From: JAFGXT01 sp963677165
GTDB taxonomy: Bacteria > Verrucomicrobiota > Lentisphaeria > Victivallales > SZUA-371
DNA: 64,000 nucleotides
Direction of reading: 5' to 3'
NCBI GenBank assembly: GCA_963677165.2
Contig: CAXXSX010000002.1
Span: forward strand, 3,720,001 to 3,784,000
How positions within the stretch are numbered: the stretch's first letter is position 1; every line of letters starts with the position of its first letter. Positions 1 to 7,747 of this stretch are shown here, in pieces. Below the pieces are notes generated by a model, which did no database searches, was not told the DNA's origin, and saw only the letters and a program-made list of their open reading frames with translations. A program made the position numbers and the translations under genes.

Positions 1-842
1 AAACCCATCACGCTGATTCCTTTTTGAAATTCAAGGCTCCAGAGGATGGGAAATACTATATTCTGGTCACAGATGCTCAGAATCACGGCGGAAGCAAATA
101 TTTTTATCAGATTAAAATTGGTCAGCCGGAACCTGACTTTGCTTTGTATATCCAGCCGTCTGCAATTGAGGTGCGGGCGGGAACCAGTACCGCGATAAAA
201 GTCACGGCTACGCGTCATGACGGGTTTGACGGTCCGATAAATGTCCGGTTGATTTCTGCTCCGAAATGGCTGAAACTGACTGGTGGCGTTATTCCGGCTG
301 GACAGAATTCCGCATGGATGGTTTTGACCGCAACGGACCGCAAAATTAATAAATATATTAAACCGATTGTTCTTGCCGGCAGTGCGAAAATTAGAAGTGG
401 ATTTGTAAAACATAATGTGATTCCTACTGATGAAATGATGCAGGCGTTCATTTATCTTCACCTGGTTCCAGCGCAGGAATTACTGTTGTCTATCCAGAGA
501 AGAGGCTGGACTCCGGCCAGGCTCAACAAACAGAAGAAGATCGTATTTAATCCCGGAAAACCGGCAGTGTTATCCGTTTTCGCCAGAGAAAAACTCAACA
601 ACAACCGTCATATCGAATTTGATATTGTTTCTCCTGAAAAGGGAATTAAGCTTGAGCGTATGGCGTTTGACGGCAAATATTGTAAGCTGTTCTTTTCGTC
701 TGATCCCGGGATTCTGCCGCCGGGTACAACAGGTTCTCTGATTCTGGAATGCTTTGTTTGCGGTAAAAATAAACGCGGCAAAGAATTCAGAAATTCAACC
801 GGTGTATTACCGGCGGTTCCATTTACAATTGATGATAAATAA
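1..842 (+). CDS. C-terminal part of a large secreted protein (PPC-like domain), 5' truncated by the window
   Basis: The reading frame is already open at base 3 and runs to a TAA at 840-842, so the start lies outside the window. The first in-window TTG at 24 is not a credible start. The first ~40 residues (HADSFLKF, APEDGKYYILVTD) match the style of the pre-peptidase C-terminal (PPC) domain, a beta-sandwich found near the end of secreted hydrolases and large envelope proteins of the PVC group. It is followed by a segment of the form DFALYIQPSAIEVRAG...DGFDGPI, typical of Planctomycetes/Lentisphaerae surface proteins that carry Ig-like modules after PPC. I see no catalytic motif in this fragment. 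It is probably extracellular or outer-membrane associated. The product of the missing N-terminal part cannot be told from here. Confidence 0.75.
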   Translation, partial: THHADSFLKFKAPEDGKYYILVTDAQNHGGSKYFYQIKIGQPEPDFALYIQPSAIEVRAGTSTAIKVTATRHDGFDGPINVRLISAPKWLKLTGGVIPAGQNSAWMVLTATDRKINKYIKPIVLAGSAKIRSGFVKHNVIPTDEMMQAFIYLHLVPAQELLLSIQRRGWTPARLNKQKKIVFNPGKPAVLSVFAREKLNNNRHIEFDIVSPEKGIKLERMAFDGKYCKLFFSSDPGILPPGTTGSLILECFVCGKNKRGKEFRNSTGVLPAVPFTIDDK

Positions 843-878
843 AACTATCCATAGCGCAGTTATAAAGGAGTATGTATT

Positions 879-2006
879 ATGTGTAATGTTTCAGTTTTTA
901 ATGGTAGTTGCGGCTTGAATGAGGTATATTTTACCTTAACCTCAACTCCTTCTACAGATTTCAATACAGAAGCAGATAAGCTGCTCAATACTTACTCTCA
1001 CCTTTTATTGAGGAATGGCTGTAGTGAGGAGACTGAAATTTTTCTGCGGTTTCACTTGAGTGATATTACCAACCAGGCACCGTTGCTTCATCACAAAATC
1101 TGCGCACGCGGCGGATTTGTTTCGGTCATCGGTCAGGCTCCGGTTAATGGAGCCAGGATAGCTTTGGAAGCCTGGCATTTCCATAAGGAAGGGCAGCCGG
1201 TCAGACGAGAACAGTTGTCATCGGATGAATTTGATGTTTTGCTGGATAATTACCGTTTGATGTATCACCGAACGCCAAAGGTTTTGTCAAATGGCAGTGC
1301 CGGTCAGACATCAGAAGTATTTTCAGGTCTCTGCAATGCTCTTGGTGCTCGTAATGGTAACCTGGCGGATAACTGCATCCGCACCTGGCTTTACTGCAGA
1401 GATATCGACAGTAATTATGCGGGGCTGGTGAATTCCAGAAAAGAATTGTTTAAGGCGAATGGAATGAACAGCAAAACTCACTTTATTGCCAGTACTGGCA
1501 TAGAGGGCAAAAGCGAAGAAGTTTCTCAGGTGGTTGGTATGGATTCATTATCGCTTTGGGGACACGATGCTGCTCAGGTTGAATTTATGCATGCGCCGGA
1601 GCATATGTCTCCTACAGCTATTTACGGAGTGACTTTTGAACGCGGCACCAGGATAGTTTATGGCGACCGTTCACATTATTATATTTCCGGTACCGCCAGC
1701 ATTGACCGTGAAGGTAATATTTTGCATTGTAATGATGCCGTAGAGCAAACCCGGAGAACTGTTGAAAATATCATTGCGCTACTCAACAACCACGGCGCGA
1801 CTCTCGACGATCTGAAAATTGCCAATGTCTATATCCGTGATCTAGCGGACGCTTCGGCGATAGAGCGGGAACTGGATACGTTGCTTCCGGCTTCCCTGCC
1901 GAGAATTCTGGTCTTCGCGCCGGTGTGCCGTCCGGGTTGGCTCATGGAAATTGATGCCATCGGCGTTAATGCCAATGGCAACGATGCATTTCCTGACTTT
2001 TGCTGA
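879..2006 (+). CDS. Two-domain RidA/YjgF-superfamily protein (chorismatase-like architecture)
   Basis: 375 residues. The start is an ATG with a strong AAAGGAG ribosome site 8 bases upstream. The C-terminal ~150 residues carry the YjgF/RidA pattern: HYYISGTASIDREGNI, then a helix TRRTVENIIALL, an NVYIRDL strand and a closing PGWLMEIDAIGV. The middle (GNLADNCIRTWLYCRDI) resembles chorismatases of the FkbO/Hyg5 type, which are also built from two YjgF-like halves. RidA proteins deaminate reactive enamines, while chorismatases cleave chorismate; the sequence does not decide between these. No signal peptide is seen, so it is probably cytoplasmic. It follows the preceding gene by 36 bp and may be transcribed with it. 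The family assignment is fairly firm, the reaction unknown. Confidence 0.65.
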   Translation: MCNVSVFNGSCGLNEVYFTLTSTPSTDFNTEADKLLNTYSHLLLRNGCSEETEIFLRFHLSDITNQAPLLHHKICARGGFVSVIGQAPVNGARIALEAWHFHKEGQPVRREQLSSDEFDVLLDNYRLMYHRTPKVLSNGSAGQTSEVFSGLCNALGARNGNLADNCIRTWLYCRDIDSNYAGLVNSRKELFKANGMNSKTHFIASTGIEGKSEEVSQVVGMDSLSLWGHDAAQVEFMHAPEHMSPTAIYGVTFERGTRIVYGDRSHYYISGTASIDREGNILHCNDAVEQTRRTVENIIALLNNHGATLDDLKIANVYIRDLADASAIERELDTLLPASLPRILVFAPVCRPGWLMEIDAIGVNANGNDAFPDFC

Positions 2007-2320
2007 AAACGGTCACCTCGTATTGGCGTGAATTGTGACAAGGTCATTCCATTATTGAAAGCTTAAAACTTAATCACTTTTTCATTTGCTTTTTTATAAA
2101 CAGGTATTAGACTATATATTAGTGTTTAATGAACTTTGGAGTATTTATAGCGTAGATTTAAGATTCCAGACAATCGTATAGTCATTATTTTATAGCAATG
2201 GCTTCCTGCATTACCGTTTCTGATTGAAAATCGCCAATTTTTTTGTCAGAAGAAACAGAATGTTGGAAGTTGCGCTCGTTTATAGGAGATGTATTATAAG
2301 CGGGCGTATCTTTCATTTTC

Positions 2321-2386
2321 GGCGCATTCATTATATCTTCTGACGGGCGTTTGGCGATGCCTCAATCAGGTGTGATTGAATGCGCC
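2321..2386 (+). promoter_or_regulatory. Candidate attenuator-like inverted repeats upstream of the 2515 gene
   Basis: GGCGCATTCA at 2321-2330 is perfectly complementary to TGAATGCGCC at 2377-2386. A second hairpin, TCAATCA (2362-2368), loop GGTG, TGATTGA (2373-2379), uses some of the same bases, so the two stems partly exclude each other. The outer stem is followed by TCTTTTG, a weak U-tract. Mutually exclusive stems upstream of a gene are what an attenuator looks like, but no ligand or leader peptide can be named. Confidence 0.35.
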
Positions 2387-2434
2387 TCTTTTGTGTATTT
2401 GATCTTCCGGTACTGCATAAGCATAATAAAAAAT

Positions 2435-2500
2435 TCCGCTTCCGCAAGGAGCTTTAGCGACTGGAGCATGAAGCGGTACTAACGCAATCCGTCGTACGGA
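2435..2500 (+). repeat. Dispersed repeat family, copy A
   Basis: Shares blocks with copy B (21041-21128) and with the reverse complement of copy C (63650-63680): CCGCTT-CG, AAGGAGC, TT-GCGACTG-AG, then TACTAACGC and CGTACGG. It ends 14 bases before the next gene start. The family looks like a short REP-like intergenic element; its function is unknown. Confidence 0.5.
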
Positions 2501-2514
2501 TGGGGAGGTTAAGT

Positions 2515-2994
2515 ATGGAGACATTTGCAAAGTACCAGGCAGACAGTAAACCGGATGAATTCTTTAGACAGAAACAGCGTTTGTTGTTTCACGAGTTCAT
2601 TGAGCTTTATCATGACTGTATCGAAAGCATAGAATATACTGCGTTTGGCCCCGAAAAAGGGTTAAAGCTTAAAATAAATTGTTTCAGCTCTGACCCAAGA
2701 ACCGTTTTCCTGAAATATGACACAATCACGAACGGAAAATATATTATCGCACAGACCGCACTTGACTATCCGGCAAGATTTAATTCCGCTCAATTACTCC
2801 TGACCTTGATGGGCTGGGAAGGCCGTCCGATTTACACTCCCGCATTCCGCAATGATATGACGCCGATTCTCGGCTGTTCCCGCCGTCGTGACTTACTGAC
2901 CGACCTCCAGGAATTCTATGACATGACGATCGGACTGGCAGAAGCTATTGATAAAATCGACTCAGTGATTAAGTGTTGTGACAGGGTCATATAA
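2515..2994 (+). CDS. Hypothetical protein upstream of the LexA-like repressor
   Basis: 159 residues from the ATG at 2515, chosen because GGGGAGG lies 6 bases upstream. The in-frame ATG at 2500 would sit on top of that ribosome site. I do not recognise a family. The protein is soluble, with no signal peptide or membrane segment, mixed charge, a run of alternating hydrophobic strands in the middle (KGLKLKINCF, RTVFLKYD) and a helical tail. The only downstream gene on the strand is the LexA-like repressor, 434 bp away across the repeat array. Its codon use and ribosome site argue that it is real. Confidence 0.55.
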   Translation: METFAKYQADSKPDEFFRQKQRLLFHEFIELYHDCIESIEYTAFGPEKGLKLKINCFSSDPRTVFLKYDTITNGKYIIAQTALDYPARFNSAQLLLTLMGWEGRPIYTPAFRNDMTPILGCSRRRDLLTDLQEFYDMTIGLAEAIDKIDSVIKCCDRVI

Positions 2995-3022
2995 AAAGAC
3001 TTGTGCAAAATGCAGGTTATCA

Positions 3023-3375
3023 GGTAGGGACGGTTCTCCGCAACCGTCAGTTATTTTGTGCCTGAGCACAAAATCCCTTGAGACGGCGCGCTACGGAGAG
3101 CACGCCCTACCAAAATGCAGGACACCTAGTCATAGTGCAAAATACAGTTTATCAGGTAGGGACGGTTCTCCGCAACCGTCCGCAATTTTGTGCCTGAGCA
3201 CAAAATCCCGTAAGACGGCGCGCTACGGAGAGCACGCCCTACCAAAATGCAGGACTCCTGGTCATAGTGTGAAATGCGGTTTATCGGGTAGGGACGGTTC
3301 TCCGCAACCGTCCGCAATTTTGTGCCTGAGCACAAAATCCCTTGAGATGGCGCGCTACGGAGAGCACGCCCTACC
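3023..3375. repeat. Tandem array of three 89-bp multi-stem palindromic units at a 132-bp period
   Basis: Units lie at 3023-3111, 3155-3243 and 3287-3375, each 89 bp, with starts exactly 132 bp apart and 43-bp spacers that are themselves similar. Each unit opens with GGTAGGG and closes with CCCTACC (inverted). Inside are three hairpins: GGACGGTT/AACCGTCC (degraded by a TCAG ending in unit 1), TTTTGTGC-CTGA-GCACAAAA, and a GGCGCGCT/AGCACGCC stem with one G-T position. Because 132 is divisible by three, long repetitive reading frames appear on both strands, but they are a by-product. The array is flanked on both sides by GGTCATATAAAA (about 2985 and 3402), suggesting a unit-wise insertion or duplication. 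Confidence 0.9.
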
Positions 3376-3428
3376 AAAATGTGATCATTTCGCAAGACTT
3401 CTGGTCATATAAAACAATAGGAGAGAAC

Positions 3429-3971
3429 ATGAAAAGACTTACAGAAAAACAGCAACAAATTCTCAAATTCGTTATGGAATTCGAAAACACCGAGGGCATG
3501 GCACCGACCGTTTACGAGCTTGCCGATTATTTCGGGGTTAAAACGTCTACAATATTTGCTCATCTCCTGGCGCTTCAACGCAAAGGAAAAATCAGCCGTA
3601 CCAGCAAAGCGCGTAGTCTCAAAATAATCGGAGCGTATCAGACCATCAAAAGCCGTACGGAGCCGGAAAAACGTTTTGTGTTTCAAATACCGGATGACTC
3701 CATGTCGGATTTCGGAATCTATTCTGGAGATGTGGTGTTTGCGGCTACTGACCAAGACCCTGGGCCGGGAGACTTTGTTGTTATTATTGCGGACAACGAA
3801 ACGATTATGCGGAGTTTTTATCCGGCTCCAAACGGTAACATAGAATTACGTCCGGCAAATTCTGTTTATAAAAGTCAATTCTGCAATCAAAGAGATGTCA
3901 ACATCCGTGGCGTAGTAACTGCTTTGCAACGGAAGTATTTGAGCAACGGGGCAGTGCGACAAATACCTTGA
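3429..3971 (+). CDS. LexA-like repressor, probably not self-cleaving
   Basis: 180 residues. The ATG at 3429 is preceded by AGGAGAG; a longer frame starting at 3342 runs back into the repeat array and is not used. Residues 1-65 form a LexA-type winged helix (LTEKQQQILKFV, PTVYELADYFGV). Residues ~83-170 form an S24 peptidase-like fold with the nucleophile motif DDSMSDFGIYSGD (Ser91). Two expected things are missing. The linker between domains is only ~25 residues and has no Ala-Gly cleavage site, and the residue aligning with the catalytic lysine (ETIMRSF) is Arg128. It probably binds an operator without RecA-triggered self-cleavage. It converges with the sulfatase gene 23 bp away. A phage-type repressor is the alternative. 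Confidence 0.75.
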   Translation: MKRLTEKQQQILKFVMEFENTEGMAPTVYELADYFGVKTSTIFAHLLALQRKGKISRTSKARSLKIIGAYQTIKSRTEPEKRFVFQIPDDSMSDFGIYSGDVVFAATDQDPGPGDFVVIIADNETIMRSFYPAPNGNIELRPANSVYKSQFCNQRDVNIRGVVTALQRKYLSNGAVRQIP

Positions 3972-3994
3972 GTGAACAGCATTAGTCGTACTGA

Positions 3995-5500
3995 CTAGGC
4001 GTGCCAGACGCGAGGCATGGGCATGGGTTCATCTTCCATTTCCGCCTGAACCAGTTTGAGCAACAGTTTCTGTTTGAGCGATTGATATTCTTCGCAGTCC
4101 CATAGATTGCGGATTTCTCCGGGGTCGTCTTCCAGGTCGAACATTTCGCCGTAGTCATGTCCGTAATAAACCGTGAGCTTATAGCGTTGGTCAATGTAAG
4201 TACGGGTGTTGAACGTTGTCGGCTGATGATGGTTTTCAACCCTTACGTGATCACGAACCTTTGGAACTGTTCCGTTCCAGACTTCTTTCTGACTGACTCC
4301 GGTCATGCAGCGCGGAATATCTGCTCCGCAGCAGTCCAGAAATGTCGGAGCAAGATCAACCAGCGACTGGAGAGCATCGGAGCGACGTCCTTCCGGCATT
4401 CCCGGGGCGGAAACGATCATCGGAATTCTTTGCAGGTCTTCATAGTTGAATACGCATTTGGCTATCAGGCCGTGCTGTCCGTGAAGATGTCCGTGGTCGG
4501 TAGTGAACACTATAATGGTGTTATCTGCAAGATTCAGCTCTTCAAGATGATCCAGAATCTTACCGATGTACTTATCCATCATACTTACCATGCCGTAATA
4601 GATCGCGACATCCTTTGACAGTTCCTTGGGATTATGCAAATGGGAGTGCATGCCATGGAGGCCCATGCCGTTCGGTTCCTGATAATAGCTGAAGTCCGGT
4701 TTGGGGGTCTGGGTCAGCGCGTAATGCGGCGGCATTTTAGAGAAATCTTCTTCCGGGTGCATTTGTGGAATCGTTAATGATTCCGGATCATACATGGTAT
4801 CCCAGGGCTCGGGTACCAGATAGGACGGATGCGGATCGGGAAAGCTGGCCCACAGCATGAAATTTTCCTCATTGGCGGCATATTCATCCAGTGCAGCGTT
4901 TGTGCGTTCTGCGATCCAGGCGTTGTAATGCATTTCTTCCGGAAGATCCCAGTTGCGTTTTCTTGCCGGGTCCTGAGGATCTTTCTGAAAGTAATTTTTC
5001 CAGTCAAATCCCTTTTCCTGCATCCACAGGGCATAGTGTTGTCCCACATGGAATTCATCGGTATGGTTGCGGCATAATTCAACGTGATCAAAACCATAAA
5101 ACGGACCGTTGAATTCACGCCAGAAATCCAGGTTCTGCTGCAATGGATTGGATTCGATTGAACGGTATAGCGGATGATCCAATAACTGTTGGAAGTGAGC
5201 CTTACCAATCAAAGAACAGCGATATCCTTCCTGATGCATGAAATCTCCGATAACCGGAACACTTTCTGATAGTTTCGTTCCGAGGCTGTAGGCTCCATGA
5301 CGTCCCGGATGGGTTCCGGTAATAATAGACGCGCGAGTTGGAGTGCAGGTCGGATTTGGACAATATGCCCGGGTGTATACGGTTCCGCGTTCAGCCAGCC
5401 GATCCAGATTAGGGGTTTTGACTTCCGGGTTCATATGGCCCAATGCTTGAAAATGATGCTGGTCACTGGTAATCAGCAGTATATTTGGTCGTTTTGACAT
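3995..5500 (-). CDS. Formylglycine-dependent sulfatase (type I, S1-like)
   Basis: 501 residues; AGGAG lies 5-9 bases before the ATG. The N-terminus RPNILLITSDQHH provides the first metal-binding aspartate, and CTPTR (Cys52-Arg56) is the CxPxR signature whose cysteine is converted to formylglycine. GKAHFQ and TTDHGHLHGQHG supply further metal and sulfate contacts. The family hydrolyses sulfate esters, commonly on sulfated polysaccharides. No signal peptide is visible, so this copy probably acts on short sulfated sugars in the cytoplasm. It diverges from an AraC-family regulator across 86 bp, a usual pairing for inducible sulfatases. The substrate cannot be told. Confidence 0.92.
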   Translation of the reverse strand: MSKRPNILLITSDQHHFQALGHMNPEVKTPNLDRLAERGTVYTRAYCPNPTCTPTRASIITGTHPGRHGAYSLGTKLSESVPVIGDFMHQEGYRCSLIGKAHFQQLLDHPLYRSIESNPLQQNLDFWREFNGPFYGFDHVELCRNHTDEFHVGQHYALWMQEKGFDWKNYFQKDPQDPARKRNWDLPEEMHYNAWIAERTNAALDEYAANEENFMLWASFPDPHPSYLVPEPWDTMYDPESLTIPQMHPEEDFSKMPPHYALTQTPKPDFSYYQEPNGMGLHGMHSHLHNPKELSKDVAIYYGMVSMMDKYIGKILDHLEELNLADNTIIVFTTDHGHLHGQHGLIAKCVFNYEDLQRIPMIVSAPGMPEGRRSDALQSLVDLAPTFLDCCGADIPRCMTGVSQKEVWNGTVPKVRDHVRVENHHQPTTFNTRTYIDQRYKLTVYYGHDYGEMFDLEDDPGEIRNLWDCEEYQSLKQKLLLKLVQAEMEDEPMPMPRVWHA

Positions 5501-5586
5501 GGGTTTCTCCTTTACTTTGCATTATATTGATATTATACTTTATAGAAGTAAGCATGTAAATTGTAATAAATTGACAATAATAGCAT

Positions 5587-6411
5587 ATGGTTGATAGTAT
5601 AAGCTGGAGTCCGCCTTATTCTCTTTTTATGGCTGGAAGCGGCAGCGTAAGGAGTCGTGACTACTATTATGATACGACTCGGTTACAAACCAGTCCACAT
5701 CGTTTATTGGTGAAATATACCAAATCCGGACAAGGCACTCTGTATGTAAAGGATAAACGTTATGAGCTGAATCCCGGTGACTTGTTTGTGATTGAGCGTC
5801 CCGGGCCATTCGTTTACTGTTATGAAGGAGACGGTACACCGTGGGAATTTTCGTATTTCAGCATAAGTTCCGAAGTGAGTGGCCCGATGCTGCCTCTGGG
5901 ATTATTGGAATATCCGGTTTTTTCTGCAGGGGAAATCCACGAATTTATGGACTTGTTCAATACGATAGTCAAACGTCGAACCGCAGTGGATTTTCAACCG
6001 GATTTGAATGATTCCGTCTATGCCTGTCAATTCATTGTCAGCTATATAAAACTTAGGACAGGGGAGGAGAAGACACATCATCCGGCAGTAGAAAAGCTGC
6101 GTCAGTACCTGGAAAATAATTTTGCCGTGAATATCAACTTGCCGAAAATATGCCGAAATTTAAAGTATAGCCAGGAAGCTCTGACCAGGTTGTTTTCTGC
6201 TGAATACGGTATGCCGCCCAACCGGTACCTGCGAAAACTCCGTATGGAGCATGCTTTAAAATTGTTGCGAGAAAGCAATCTAAGTATAAAAGAAATATCT
6301 TCCACATGCGGTTTCGACACTCAGAACTACTTCTGCCGGATTTTCCGTCAAACTTTCGGAATGAGTGCCGGCTGCTACCGCCGCAATCCCGATATCTGGC
6401 TGGGCGAATAG
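5587..6411 (+). CDS. AraC-family transcriptional regulator
   Basis: 274 residues. The N-terminal ~150 residues look like a cupin-type sensor (LLVKYTKSGQGTLYV, LNPGDLFVIERPGPF). The C-terminal ~100 residues carry two helix-turn-helix motifs, NLPKICRNLKYSQEALTRLF and IKEISSTCGFDTQNYFCRIF, the latter being the classic AraC signature. The start ATG at 5587 lacks an obvious ribosome site; an internal ATG at 5629 is an alternative. It is transcribed away from the sulfatase gene and most likely controls it in response to a sugar ligand. Confidence 0.9.
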   Translation: MVDSISWSPPYSLFMAGSGSVRSRDYYYDTTRLQTSPHRLLVKYTKSGQGTLYVKDKRYELNPGDLFVIERPGPFVYCYEGDGTPWEFSYFSISSEVSGPMLPLGLLEYPVFSAGEIHEFMDLFNTIVKRRTAVDFQPDLNDSVYACQFIVSYIKLRTGEEKTHHPAVEKLRQYLENNFAVNINLPKICRNLKYSQEALTRLFSAEYGMPPNRYLRKLRMEHALKLLRESNLSIKEISSTCGFDTQNYFCRIFRQTFGMSAGCYRRNPDIWLGE

Positions 6412-6419
6412 CTGTTTTG

Positions 6420-6481
6420 GGGTACCAGATTTTGGTAAATATAAAAAAATCGCAAAAAAATCTGGTTTCCTTCTGGTACCC
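6420..6481 (+). promoter_or_regulatory. Candidate operator pair upstream of the GntR-LacI regulator
   Basis: GGGTACCAGA (6420-6429) and its exact complement TCTGGTACCC (6472-6481) bracket a 42-base AT-rich core. Inside the left half, TACCA-GATTT-TGGTA (6423-6437) is itself a perfect palindrome. The pair lies 57-118 bases before the regulator start at 6538, as expected for autoregulation. A terminator for the AraC gene is possible but there is no U-tract. Confidence 0.45.
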
Positions 6482-6537
6482 TATTGCATTTTGTGAAAAC
6501 TTCTGTTATATATAGAAATATTAGCATGGGAATGATT

Positions 6538-7620
6538 ATGAATAATACAGCGAAAATGCCGATTTACCGGCAAATCGAAGAACAACTGATAGAGCGGATC
6601 GTGTCCGGCGTATATCCGCTGAACAGCTGTCTGCCGTCGGAACGTGACATACAGCAGGAACTGGGTGTTACGCGTAAGACTGTGCGGCGTGCGCTGGAGC
6701 TGTTGGAAGAGAAGGGAATCATCGCCAAGGAAGGACGCAGGTTGTCCAAAATTGTCCGACGTCCACAGGCGGGAGCCCGTAACCTGGCGTTTATGTTTGC
6801 CGGTATGATGAATTCCATGTATGATGTGTACCATCAGTTCTTCCAGGAGATCAAGAGCCTGGCGCTGACGCATCGCGAAAATTTCTATTATATTGACGGT
6901 ACGATGCCTGTATCACCGGAAATGGCCCGGATTCAATTTGACACGGTTTTTGTTGCCGGGAAAGCGACGGATGAGCTGGAAAAACTACTGTCGCCTCAGA
7001 CAAAACTGATTTCATTGGATGATTACCCGGTCGCGGGGGCTGATGTTACGGTGTGTCTTGATAACTATGAGGCTGGCGTTAAGGCGGCGGAGGCGTTGCT
7101 TTCTTGCGAATGTTCTCATCCGGTCTTTCTCGGAGTTGAGGACATTTACCGGAATAATCTTCCGAACCGTCTACGCCGACAGGGATTTGTCGAGATTTTA
7201 CAAGAACGTGGAATTTCCCCGCAGTTGCTTGATATTGCGCCGTATCCCAATGTTGAAAAAGTCATTCATGCTTTACGGAAACTAACGCCGGAATCCGACG
7301 GGATTTTTGCCATAAACGATTATATCGGAATCATGGCAACCAGGGCATTGTCCCAGCTTGGCTGGAGAGTGCCGAAGGATATTAAATTGTTAAGTATTGA
7401 CGGTCAGGAAATGGGTGAATATACCATGCCGCCGTTAACGACGATGGCGCAGCCCTGCCGGGAAATTGCCGAGACCGCGTATAAATACAGCCTGAAAGAT
7501 AAATCGGAAATCATAAAGGGAGAAAAAATTATGAAGTCGGTAAGAATGATTTTCCGTGAATCCCTGCCCAAGAAGAATATGACGTTATCGGCGGAAAAAT
7601 GCATTGAGGCAATAATGTAA
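6538..7620 (+). CDS. GntR-type HTH fused to a LacI-type sugar-binding domain
   Basis: 360 residues from the ATG at 6538, which has GGGA 6 bases upstream; the longer in-frame start at 6484 would cover the operator arm. Residues ~5-75 form a GntR winged helix (PIYRQIEEQLIERI, LPSERDIQQELGVTRKTVRRAL). The rest resembles a periplasmic-binding-protein fold of the LacI/GalR type (FVAGKATDEL, DNYEAGVKAAEALL, GIFAINDYIGIMATRAL, LLSIDGQEMGEYT). Such hybrids repress carbohydrate genes and release DNA on sugar binding. Downstream, on the same strand, lie a pseudopilin, a secreted TIM-barrel protein and a trehalase-like enzyme. Confidence 0.88.
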   Translation: MNNTAKMPIYRQIEEQLIERIVSGVYPLNSCLPSERDIQQELGVTRKTVRRALELLEEKGIIAKEGRRLSKIVRRPQAGARNLAFMFAGMMNSMYDVYHQFFQEIKSLALTHRENFYYIDGTMPVSPEMARIQFDTVFVAGKATDELEKLLSPQTKLISLDDYPVAGADVTVCLDNYEAGVKAAEALLSCECSHPVFLGVEDIYRNNLPNRLRRQGFVEILQERGISPQLLDIAPYPNVEKVIHALRKLTPESDGIFAINDYIGIMATRALSQLGWRVPKDIKLLSIDGQEMGEYTMPPLTTMAQPCREIAETAYKYSLKDKSEIIKGEKIMKSVRMIFRESLPKKNMTLSAEKCIEAIM

Positions 7621-7747
7621 ATATTATCACACTGAAGTTTGTAGAAATAGCTAAAAAAGAAGGAGGCAACCCCATTGGGAAAAAAATTTAGATTAACTTT
7701 TTCATACAATTTTCAACATTATTAACAATAAATAAAGGGATTAAATT

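Larger units (their letters stand above)
2007..2514. other. 508-bp gene-free stretch with hairpins and a dispersed repeat
   Basis: No credible gene is visible here. The first ~300 bases are AT-rich and unremarkable. The stretch then holds an inverted-repeat pair (2321-2330 with 2377-2386), a dispersed repeat copy (2435-2500), and the ribosome site of the gene starting at 2515. Confidence 0.6.

Noticed and set aside
2289..2375. A 28-codon leader-peptide frame before the 2321-2386 hairpins
   Set aside because: The AGGAG motif directly touches the ATG, leaving no spacing for initiation, and there is no amino-acid bias typical of attenuation peptides.
3023..3375. CRISPR array
   Set aside because: Units are 89 bp with multi-stem palindromes and the spacers are similar to each other; no cas genes are in the window.
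2978..3412. A 144-codon repetitive frame (and an 89-codon one on the other strand) across the palindromic array
   Set aside because: It exists only because the 132-bp period is divisible by three. It has no ribosome site, and the DNA is explained by palindromic structure.
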